IMG/VR virus record: IMGVR_UViG_3300022205_000010
Location: 1 to 28,524 of that record
Reading direction: 5' to 3' (one strand)
Origin: a virus
Length of the DNA stretch: 28,524 nt
In this document: piece by piece, positions 23,241-28,433 of the stretch
How the letters are laid out: the number at the start of each line of letters is the position of its first letter
Numbering within the stretch: the first letter of the stretch is position 1
Program-made: the position numbers and the translations under genes
Notes under the pieces: generated by a model
Database searches by the model: none
Told to the model about the DNA's origin: nothing
Seen by the model: only the letters and a program-made list of their open reading frames with translations

Positions 23241-23258
23241 GTCCTTAGCACGAAGTAC
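23241..23258 (+). promoter_or_regulatory. Shared 18-nt leader motif, copy 2
   Basis: GTCCTTAGCACGAAGTAC matches the copy at 20326-20343 except for one base and ends 8 bases before the first array start. Here CTTAG and CTAAG flank the motif core and could form a small stem. Confidence 0.5.
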
Positions 23259-23266
23259 TAAGTAAA

Positions 23267-23572
23267 ATGTACAAGAAGTATAATAAATGGCGTAGAAATA
23301 TAATGAAAAACACCCGGAAAGATGAAAAAAGAACACTAAACTCGCAAAAAAAAGTCGCTGAAGCGAGAGATTTCGCACGTAAAGCCATACATAACCACTA
23401 TAATTTTACTGAAATCTATAATCCTACCCCCCAACAATGCTTAGAATATTTACATTTTCCGACTAAAAATCACCTCACACGCATAACTTTAAAATCTAGA
23501 ATGCGTAATATTCCTGAAAAACACCGTGAATTTTGTGAAATACAATTAAAATTAGAAGGTTTATGGCCATAA
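23267..23572 (+). CDS. Array gene 1: founding/longest single-domain member (101 aa)
   Basis: The first gene of the array and the only one with a long basic N-terminal extension (residues 1-45, Lys/Arg-rich, including KKVAEARDFARKA, like type C). The core is NPTPQQCLEYL at 52-62 with Cys58, and NIPEKHREFCEIQLKLEGLW at 81-100 with His86 and Cys90. It ends GLWP instead of GLL, so it does not create an overlapping start; 48 bases separate it from gene 2. An internal ATG at 23303 is an alternative start; neither has a strong ribosome-binding site. Confidence 0.75.
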   Translation: MYKKYNKWRRNIMKNTRKDEKRTLNSQKKVAEARDFARKAIHNHYNFTEIYNPTPQQCLEYLHFPTKNHLTRITLKSRMRNIPEKHREFCEIQLKLEGLWP

Positions 23573-23620
23573 AAACTACCCTTAATAAACAATAAACCCT
23601 ATAAAAACTGAAAAATTATT

Positions 23621-23803
23621 ATGTCATACGCTAAATTTCATAAGCTTAAAAATCCTAACGCTCAACAATGCCTAGAATATCTACATATAGAAATTAAATA
23701 CCCTTTTCTTACAAATATGATTTTAGAAAATAGATTAAGTCACATTCCTAAAGAACATCGCACGTTTTGCGAAGCTCAACTAAAGCTTGAAGGTTTATTA
23801 TGA
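23621..23803 (+). CDS. Array gene 2: type A, 60 aa
   Basis: A compact type A member: FHKLKNPNAQQCLEYLHIEI with Cys17, then HIPKEHRTFC with His46 and Cys50. The middle combines the IEIKYP front also seen in gene 7 with the NRLS back seen in gene 6, which suggests mosaic origin. Its final codons carry the start of gene 3 (ATGA). Confidence 0.8.
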   Translation: MSYAKFHKLKNPNAQQCLEYLHIEIKYPFLTNMILENRLSHIPKEHRTFCEAQLKLEGLL

Positions 23804-24051
23804 CATCCATTACAACGCATACTACTTGGACTCAATACAAACAAGCTCGCAAAGAATTTATTGCTATTAACAAACCTACTATACAACAATGTTTAAAATA
23901 TTTACGAGTTAAAACTACTTATTTTAATGAATCAGATCTAATAGCTACAAATGTTCTTGTTGGCAATACAGATCTAACGCAAGATTACTATGTTCCTAAA
24001 GAACATCGCGCCTTTTGTAGAACTCAATTAAAGCTCGAAGGACTATTATGA
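23800..24051 (+). CDS. Array gene 3: type C with enlarged variable middle (83 aa)
   Basis: The N-terminus TTWTQYKQARKEF is nearly repeated in gene 11. Cys31 lies in QQCLKYLRVK, His69 and Cys73 in VPKEHRAFC. The middle is about ten residues longer than in gene 11 (NVLVGNTDLTQDYY), the longest of all copies. Start overlaps gene 2. The end supplies AAGGA and ATG for gene 4. Confidence 0.8.
   Translation: MTSITTHTTWTQYKQARKEFIAINKPTIQQCLKYLRVKTTYFNESDLIATNVLVGNTDLTQDYYVPKEHRAFCRTQLKLEGLL
24024..24050 (+). promoter_or_regulatory. Typical array junction: C-terminal codons act as ribosome-binding site and start
   Basis: Representative of 15 junctions. The codons for QLKLEGLL contain AAGGA (24038-24042) 5 bases before the ATG (24048) whose bases also make the TGA stop. 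The same DNA therefore encodes a conserved peptide tail and the initiation signal for the next gene. Confidence 0.75.
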
Positions 24052-24245
24052 CTAAAAACGAACGTTATAAAATTAATTGCATGTTTATCGACGAATTTAA
24101 AAAAATAAAAAACCCAACTGCAGAACAATGCTTATTATGGATAATAAGTTATCCTAGATTCATCAGAGTAAACCAATTAAAACACATTCCTGAAGAGCAC
24201 CGTAATTTTTGTGAAGCTCAATTAAAATTAGAAGGATTAATGTAA
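24048..24245 (+). CDS. Array gene 4: type B, 65 aa
   Basis: A type B member with Cys28 in AEQCLLWI, His51 and Cys55 in IPEEHRNFC. The N-terminus (MTKNERYKINCMFIDEFKKI) has an extra Cys11. It ends LEGLM-TAA: the final ATG is followed directly by a stop, so the coupling seen elsewhere is broken, and gene 5 starts after a 20-base spacer. Confidence 0.8.
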   Translation: MTKNERYKINCMFIDEFKKIKNPTAEQCLLWIISYPRFIRVNQLKHIPEEHRNFCEAQLKLEGLM

Positions 24246-24265
24246 CTAAAAGACTAAACATTATT

Positions 24266-24448
24266 ATGACCCCTATTGAATTTCGTAAACTTAAAGATCC
24301 TAGCATTCAACAATGTTTAAAATATTTACATCTAAAAATTACATATCCTTTATTCCCAGATATAGTTTTAAGGGCCAGAATAGAACGCATTCCTGAAAAA
24401 CATCGTAAATTTTGTGAAACTCAATTAAAGCTAGAAGGATTACTATAA
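24266..24448 (+). CDS. Array gene 5: type A, 60 aa
   Basis: First of the 203-bp series. FRKLKDPSIQQCLKYLHLKI with Cys17; ARIERIPEKHRKFC with His46 and Cys50. Its front (HLKIT) matches gene 6 and its back (RIERIP) matches gene 7. The spacer before it is open in frame, reading back TKRLNII, as in genes 6-8. Confidence 0.8.
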   Translation: MTPIEFRKLKDPSIQQCLKYLHLKITYPLFPDIVLRARIERIPEKHRKFCETQLKLEGLL

Positions 24449-24468
24449 TCAAAAAATTAAAAACCATC

Positions 24469-24651
24469 ATGACACACGATAAATTTTTCAGACTCAAAGA
24501 TCCTAATATCCAACAATGTCTAGAATACTTACATCTAAAAATCACCCCCTCTCTTTTTACAGATGTGGTTTTAAAAAATAGATTAAGTTACATTCCTGAA
24601 AAACACCGTGAACTTTGCAGAATACAATTAAAGCTTGAAGGATTACTATAA
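24469..24651 (+). CDS. Array gene 6: type A, 60 aa
   Basis: FFRLKDPNIQQCLEYLHLKI with Cys17; NRLSYIPEKHRELC with His46 and Cys50, where Leu replaces the usual Phe before Cys. The middle is TPSLFTDVVLK. The stop is TAA in place of TGA, so no ATGA overlap forms and gene 7 begins 20 bases later. Confidence 0.8.
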   Translation: MTHDKFFRLKDPNIQQCLEYLHLKITPSLFTDVVLKNRLSYIPEKHRELCRIQLKLEGLL

Positions 24652-24671
24652 CTAAGAAGCTAAAAATTATT

Positions 24672-24854
24672 ATGACACGTACTGAATTTCGTAGACTTAG
24701 AAATCCTAGCATTCAACAATGCTTAGAATATTTACATATAGAAATTAAATATCCTTTACTTGCAAGTAGAATTTTAAAAGTTAGAATAGAACGTATTCCT
24801 GAAAAACATCGTGAGTTTTGCAAAATACAATTAAAGCTTGAAGGATTACTGTAA
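24672..24854 (+). CDS. Array gene 7: type A, 60 aa
   Basis: FRRLRNPSIQQCLEYLHIEI with Cys17; RIERIPEKHREFCKIQLKLE with His46 and Cys50. The middle pairs a gene-2-like front (IEIKYP) with a gene-5-like back. Ends CTGTAA, again without an overlapping start. Confidence 0.8.
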   Translation: MTRTEFRRLRNPSIQQCLEYLHIEIKYPLLASRILKVRIERIPEKHREFCKIQLKLEGLL

Positions 24855-24874
24855 CTAAGAAGTTAAAAATTATT

Positions 24875-25057
24875 ATGACACGTGCTGAATTTTACAACCT
24901 CAAAGATCCTAGCATTCAACAATGCTTAGAATATTTACATATAAAAATTTTATACTCTTCATCTTCAGATATAGTTTTAGCAAACAGAATGAAACGCATT
25001 CCTGAAAAACACCGTGAATTTTGCAGAATACAATTAAAGCTTGAAGGCTTATTATGA
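24875..25057 (+). CDS. Array gene 8: type A, 60 aa
   Basis: FYNLKDPSIQQCLEYLHIKI with Cys17; RMKRIPEKHREFC with His46 and Cys50. The middle is Ser-rich (LYSSSSDIVLANR), different from its neighbours. It is the last of the 203-bp series and returns to the ATGA junction with gene 9. Confidence 0.8.
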   Translation: MTRAEFYNLKDPSIQQCLEYLHIKILYSSSSDIVLANRMKRIPEKHREFCRIQLKLEGLL

Positions 25058-25251
25058 CCGAAGATGAACGTGAAAAAATCTACTGGATGAGTGCGGATGC
25101 ATTTATGAACATAAAAAACCCAACCTTAGAAACATGCTTAGTGTGGCTACGCAGCTACCATAAAAAATTCAGACCAGAGCAATTAAGGTACATCCCTATA
25201 GAGCACCGTGAACTTTGCAAAATACAATTAAAGCTTGAAGGATTACTATGA
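25054..25251 (+). CDS. Array gene 9: type B, 65 aa
   Basis: MTEDEREKIYWMSADAF opens it; Cys28 lies in LETCLVWLRSY (Thr in place of Gln before Cys), His51 and Cys55 in IPIEHRELC. The front of the middle (SYHKKFRPEQL) resembles that of the first domain of gene 13. ATGA overlaps at both ends. Confidence 0.8.
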   Translation: MTEDEREKIYWMSADAFMNIKNPTLETCLVWLRSYHKKFRPEQLRYIPIEHRELCKIQLKLEGLL

Positions 25252-25475
25252 ACGCAGATGAAATACTTACTCATTTTGGAAAACATATTGTTGAAATTAC
25301 TGACCATAAAGAATTATATAAAACACCCTATAAATTTCGTACACCTGATGTATGCATAGCATTTCTAAAAGGGTTGCGTTTTTCTGTAAATCGTAATCAT
25401 TACATTAATGTTTGGGTTCCTAAAAAACATAGGGAGTTTTGTAAAACACAATTAAAACTCGAAGACTTACTATGA
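25248..25475 (+). CDS. Array gene 10: divergent member, 75 aa
   Basis: The N-terminus (MNADEILTHFGKHIVEITDH) resembles no other copy, and RTPDVCIAFLKGL replaces the NPTxxQCLxxLR motif, with Cys36. The C-terminus VPKKHREFCKTQLKLE is fully typical (His61, Cys65). It ends LEDLL, which weakens the ribosome-binding site for gene 11 to GAAGAC. Confidence 0.8.
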   Translation: MNADEILTHFGKHIVEITDHKELYKTPYKFRTPDVCIAFLKGLRFSVNRNHYINVWVPKKHREFCKTQLKLEDLL

Positions 25476-25675
25476 CACGTGATACTTGGCCTCAATATAA
25501 ACAAGCTCGCGATGAATTTACTATTATTGCTAACCCTACTAAACAACAATGTTTAAAATATTTACGAGTTAAAGTTATTTTTTTTAGCAAGTCAAACCTA
25601 ATGGAAAATTGTTATATCCCTATAGAACATCGTGAGTTTTGCAAAATACAATTAAAGCTCGAAGGGCTGTTATGA
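25472..25675 (+). CDS. Array gene 11: type C, 67 aa
   Basis: TWPQYKQARDEF and KQQCLKYLRVK are near-copies of gene 3, but the middle lacks the ten extra residues. Cys27, His53 and Cys57 are present, plus an extra Cys47 in MENCYIP. ATGA overlaps at both ends. Confidence 0.8.
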   Translation: MTRDTWPQYKQARDEFTIIANPTKQQCLKYLRVKVIFFSKSNLMENCYIPIEHREFCKIQLKLEGLL

Positions 25676-26043
25676 CTGAAGAAGAACACAATAAATTTTA
25701 TTTTATGGGCGATTATGCATTTACTAGAATAAAAAACCCAACCGCACAACAATGTTTAGCTTTTTTACGAGGATACAAAACTGACAAAGCAAAACCTATC
25801 CATTTAACCAATATTCCTGAAAAACATCGCACCTTTTGTAAAGCTCAAATAAAGATGGACTTACAACTACTCGAAGAAACACCAACACCAACACCAATAC
25901 CAACACCAATACCAACAGCAGAACAATGCATGGTATGGTTACGTAACTATCCTAATTACGCTAGAGTAAGACAATTAAGATACATCCCTAAAAAACATAA
26001 AGAATTTTGTAAAGCACAGTTAAAGCTCGAAGGACTGTTATGA
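25672..26043 (+). CDS. Array gene 12: two fused domains with Thr-Pro linker (123 aa)
   Basis: ATG 25672 overlaps the gene 11 stop; the longer frame merely reads back into gene 11. Domain 1 has Cys28, His52 and Cys56, and ends AQIKMDLQLLEE in place of QLKLEGLL. Domain 2 has Cys86, His109 and Cys113 and lacks the N-terminal helix. The linker TPTPTPIPTPIPT (residues 70-82) comes from a simple ACCAAC/ACCAAT repeat at about 25880-25918. It is type B at the start. Confidence 0.8.
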   Translation: MTEEEHNKFYFMGDYAFTRIKNPTAQQCLAFLRGYKTDKAKPIHLTNIPEKHRTFCKAQIKMDLQLLEETPTPTPIPTPIPTAEQCMVWLRNYPNYARVRQLRYIPKKHKEFCKAQLKLEGLL

Positions 26044-26390
26044 CAAGAGATGAGTATGCTATATTTTATTTTATGACCTCTTCTATATTCACCAAGATAA
26101 AAAACCCAACTACAGAACAATGCCTGGTATGGCTACGTAGCTATGGTAAAGAATTCAGATCAAGCCAATTAAATTATATCCCTGAAAAGCATCGCAAATT
26201 TTGCGAAGCTCAAATAAAAATAGACTTACAACTATCAAAATCACCAATAACAACAACACTAACAGTAGAACAATGCATAACATGGTTATACAATTATCCT
26301 AAACACATTAGAATAAAACAATTAAAGCGCATCCCTAAAAAGCATAGAGAATTTTGTAAAACACAATTAAAGCTTGAAAATTTGCTATGA
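26040..26390 (+). CDS. Array gene 13: two fused domains (116 aa)
   Basis: Cys28, His51 and Cys55 in domain 1; Cys79, His102 and Cys106 in domain 2. Domain 1 ends AQIKIDLQLSKS, the same derived junction as gene 12, so both descend from one fusion. Its linker is short (PITTTLT), without the Thr-Pro expansion. It ends LENLL, giving a weak site before gene 14. Confidence 0.8.
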   Translation: MTRDEYAIFYFMTSSIFTKIKNPTTEQCLVWLRSYGKEFRSSQLNYIPEKHRKFCEAQIKIDLQLSKSPITTTLTVEQCITWLYNYPKHIRIKQLKRIPKKHREFCKTQLKLENLL

Positions 26391-26587
26391 CAAAAAAAGA
26401 ATATTACACTTTTTATAATATGAACTTTACAGAATTTAAAAAGCTTCAAAACCCAACAGCAGAACAATGTTTAATTTTTTTACGGGGGTATACTAATAGC
26501 AGAGATCGTATAAATATGGTGCATGTTATACCTTCAAAGCATAAAGAATTTTGTAAAACACAGTTAAAACTCGAAAGCTTATTATGA
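26387..26587 (+). CDS. Array gene 14: type B, 66 aa
   Basis: MTKKEYYTFYNMNFTEF start; Cys28 in AEQCLIFLRGY; His52 and Cys56 in IPSKHKEFC (Lys in place of Arg). The middle TNSRDRINMVHV is unlike the others. It ends LESLL, where Gly to Ser removes the AAGG core of the next site. Confidence 0.8.
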   Translation: MTKKEYYTFYNMNFTEFKKLQNPTAEQCLIFLRGYTNSRDRINMVHVIPSKHKEFCKTQLKLESLL

Positions 26588-26766
26588 AAAAACGTATAAC
26601 TATTGCCGAATTCTACAAAATACCAGATCCAACAATAGAACAATGTTTAGCGTTTATTCGAACCTACGAACGTGAATCATGGCGTCGCTTTCTAATAATA
26701 AAATATGTTCCTGAAAAGCATCATGAATTTTGCATAACACAATTAAAGCTCGAAGGGTTATTGTAA
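26584..26766 (+). CDS. Array gene 15: type A relative, 60 aa
   Basis: MKKRITIAEFYKIPDPTIEQ: it begins directly at the overlap ATG, and its KKRITIAEF matches the stop-free spacer plus start of genes 6-8 (TKKLKII-MTRxEF). Cys21, His46 and Cys50 (VPEKHHEFC, His replacing Arg). It ends with TAA and a 41-base spacer follows. Confidence 0.8.
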   Translation: MKKRITIAEFYKIPDPTIEQCLAFIRTYERESWRRFLIIKYVPEKHHEFCITQLKLEGLL

Positions 26767-26807
26767 TTATAGAAAACACCAAATGAAAATATATTTAAAA
26801 AATCATT

Positions 26808-27002
26808 ATGACTAAAACCGAATATGAAAAGTTCTATTATATGGAGCCCCCACAATTCGAAGAAATAAAAAACCCAACCGCAGAACAGTGCTTAGTTTTT
26901 TTACGGGGGTTCGGTAAATGCAACGCACTACATTATCAGCATCTTATCCCTAAAAAATATCGCGCTGCTTGCGAAACACAATTAAAACTTGAGGGTTTGT
27001 AG
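26808..27002 (+). CDS. Array gene 16: type B lacking the conserved His, 64 aa
   Basis: Cys28 and Cys55 are kept, but KHREF is KYRAA, so Tyr51 stands where His is expected. There is an extra Cys38 in GFGKCNA. The protein stops one residue early (LEGL-TAG), which destroys the overlapping start. Gene 17 starts 9 bases later. It may be a decaying or specialised copy. Confidence 0.75.
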   Translation: MTKTEYEKFYYMEPPQFEEIKNPTAEQCLVFLRGFGKCNALHYQHLIPKKYRAACETQLKLEGL

Positions 27003-27011
27003 TAACAAAAA

Positions 27012-27239
27012 ATGAGTAATTTTTACATGCTTAAAAATCAAAATAGATGGAAAGAATACACAATAGCACATAGTAAATTTTTAAATATAGACAACCCCAC
27101 CCCCCAACAATGTTTAGAGTACTTACGCCTTATTAACACATTTAATTTTAATTGGGCACTCCTCTACAATATAAAATATGTTCCTGAAGAACATCGCGCT
27201 TTCTGTGAGACACAATTAAAATTAGAAGGTTTGCTATGA
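27012..27239 (+). CDS. Array gene 17: type C, 75 aa
   Basis: RWKEYTIAHSKFLNIDNPTP is the type C opening in diverged form. Cys34 in QQCLEYLRL; His61 and Cys65 in VPEEHRAFC. The middle is aromatic (NTFNFNWALLYNIK). It regains the ATGA junction to gene 18. Confidence 0.8.
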   Translation: MSNFYMLKNQNRWKEYTIAHSKFLNIDNPTPQQCLEYLRLINTFNFNWALLYNIKYVPEEHRAFCETQLKLEGLL

Positions 27240-27436
27240 CTGAAAAAGAATATGAAAAATTCTTCGTAATGGGATCTAATACTTTCCACAATCTACAGAA
27301 CCCAACGGCAGAACAATGCTTAGCTTTTTTACGAGGGTATAGAAGCCAGTTAAGCCTTAAAAAGGTAGATGAACACATCCCTAAAAAACATCGCGAATTT
27401 TGCAAAGCCCAATTAAGATTAGAAGGTTTATCATGA
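27236..27436 (+). CDS. Array gene 18: type B, 66 aa
   Basis: MTEKEYEKFFVMGSNTF; Cys28, His52, Cys56. The middle is RSQLSLKKVDEH. It ends LEGLS (TCATGA), showing that the last codon can change as long as ATGA is kept. Confidence 0.8.
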   Translation: MTEKEYEKFFVMGSNTFHNLQNPTAEQCLAFLRGYRSQLSLKKVDEHIPKKHREFCKAQLRLEGLS

Positions 27437-27636
27437 CAAAGAACATTACTTTGCACGAATACGTAGCCGTAAAAAAAAATTTTTTAGAACTTCATAACCC
27501 TAACCCACAACAGTGTTTAGATTTTTTACGTGAGTGTAAATCAGTACTACTACTTCATCATCATATACGAACATACATCCCTAAAAAACATCGTGCATTT
27601 TGCAGAACACAATTGAAGCTCGAAGGCTTATTATGA
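27433..27636 (+). CDS. Array gene 19: type C, 67 aa
   Basis: ATG 27433 overlaps the gene 18 stop; the longer frame would read back into gene 18. LHEYVAVKKNFLELHNPNPQ is type C-like. Cys28, His53 and Cys57, with an extra Cys35 and a His-rich middle (LLLHHHIRTY). Confidence 0.8.
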   Translation: MTKNITLHEYVAVKKNFLELHNPNPQQCLDFLRECKSVLLLHHHIRTYIPKKHRAFCRTQLKLEGLL

Positions 27637-27830
27637 CCGAAAATGAATACGAAACATTTTATTATATGGGGAAAACAAGATTCGCAAAATTAACAAACCC
27701 AACCTTAGAACAATGTTTAGTATGGTTACGCAGTTATAAAACAGAAATTATACCCCAACGAATAAATTATATTCCTAAAAAACACCGAGAGTTTTGTAAA
27801 ATACAATTAAAGCTCGAAGGCTTGTTATGA
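27633..27830 (+). CDS. Array gene 20: type B, 65 aa
   Basis: MTENEYETFYYMGKTRF; Cys28 in LEQCLVWLRSY, His51 and Cys55 in IPKKHREFC. The middle is KTEIIPQRINY. First unit of an exact 194-bp series with genes 21 and 22. Confidence 0.8.
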   Translation: MTENEYETFYYMGKTRFAKLTNPTLEQCLVWLRSYKTEIIPQRINYIPKKHREFCKIQLKLEGLL

Positions 27831-28024
27831 CTGAAAAAGAATATAAAGATTTTTATTATATGGAGGAATTAGAATTTAAAAGTGTTAAACACTTAACAGC
27901 AGAACAATGCTTAGCTTTTTTACGAGGATACGAACCCTATTTAGATATAAATGATTTACAAAGAATACCTGAAAAGCATCAGGAATTTTGTAAAATCCAA
28001 TTGAAGCTCGAAGGCTTGTTATGA
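27827..28024 (+). CDS. Array gene 21: type B, 65 aa
   Basis: MTEKEYKDFYYMEELEF; the usual KNPT is KHLT, removing the helix-capping Asn-Pro, and HREFC is HQEFC. Cys28, His51 and Cys55 remain. The middle is EPYLDINDLQR. ATGA overlaps at both ends. Confidence 0.8.
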   Translation: MTEKEYKDFYYMEELEFKSVKHLTAEQCLAFLRGYEPYLDINDLQRIPEKHQEFCKIQLKLEGLL

Positions 28025-28218
28025 CTGAAGAAGAATACAATATATTTTATTCTATGGGTGTATATAAATTTACCCAGATAAAAAATCCAACAGCAGCACA
28101 ATGCTTAGCTTTTTTACGAGGTTATGAAAAAGAAATAAATTTTTCGCGTTTAATTGACATCCCTAAAAAACATCGTGAATTTTGCATGACACAATTAAAA
28201 CTAGAAGGCTTACTATGA
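28021..28218 (+). CDS. Array gene 22: type B, 65 aa
   Basis: MTEEEYNIFYSMGVYKF; Cys28 in AAQCLAFLRGY; His51 and Cys55. The middle is EKEINFSRLID. Close to the type B consensus and a good representative for structure prediction. Confidence 0.8.
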   Translation: MTEEEYNIFYSMGVYKFTQIKNPTAAQCLAFLRGYEKEINFSRLIDIPKKHREFCMTQLKLEGLL

Positions 28219-28433
28219 CTGAAGAAGAATATAAAAAATTTTTCATTATGGGCGCTTGCACTTTCCGTGAATTAAAAAACCCAACTGCGGAACAGTGTTT
28301 AGCTTTTTTACATTACTACATCCTTAACAAAGGCGGGTATACTATACCTGAAGCACTTGAATTTATCCCCGAAAAACAGCGTGAATTTTGCAAGTCTCAA
28401 TTAAAATTAGAAGGGATTGATATCGATGAATGA
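28215..28433 (+). CDS. Array gene 23: type B with altered ends, 72 aa
   Basis: MTEEEYKKFFIMGACTF with extra Cys15; Cys28 and Cys59 kept, but the His is Gln55 (EKQREFC). The middle is longer (ILNKGGYTIPEALEF). The C-terminus is LEGIDIDE, four residues longer than normal, so it overlaps the next start by 8 bases in place of 4. Confidence 0.8.
   Translation: MTEEEYKKFFIMGACTFRELKNPTAEQCLAFLHYYILNKGGYTIPEALEFIPEKQREFCKSQLKLEGIDIDE

Larger units (their letters stand above)
22811..23266. other. Non-coding control region before the paralogue array
   Basis: This 456-bp stretch has no supported gene. It contains ten GTTCC/GGAAC elements, a very AT-rich core (about 23070-23160, with runs such as TTTTTTTATATTTATT), a promoter-like pair with perfect TATAAT, and one copy of the shared 18-nt motif. 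On the plus strand TTGACA (22821-22826) followed 17 bases later by TACCAT is a further weak promoter candidate. The combination suits an early control region and could also be a replication origin. Confidence 0.6.
24246..25057 (+). repeat. Four exact 203-bp tandem units (genes 5-8)
   Basis: Units 24246-24448, 24449-24651, 24652-24854 and 24855-25057 are each exactly 203 bp: a 20-base spacer plus a 183-base type A gene. Identical length with diverged middles indicates tandem duplication followed by substitution or gene conversion. Confidence 0.85.

Noticed and set aside
26446-26643. Minus-strand open frames inside the array
   Set aside because: They are antisense readings of conserved array codons, recur with the repeats (also at 24339 and 27148), and lack initiation signals.
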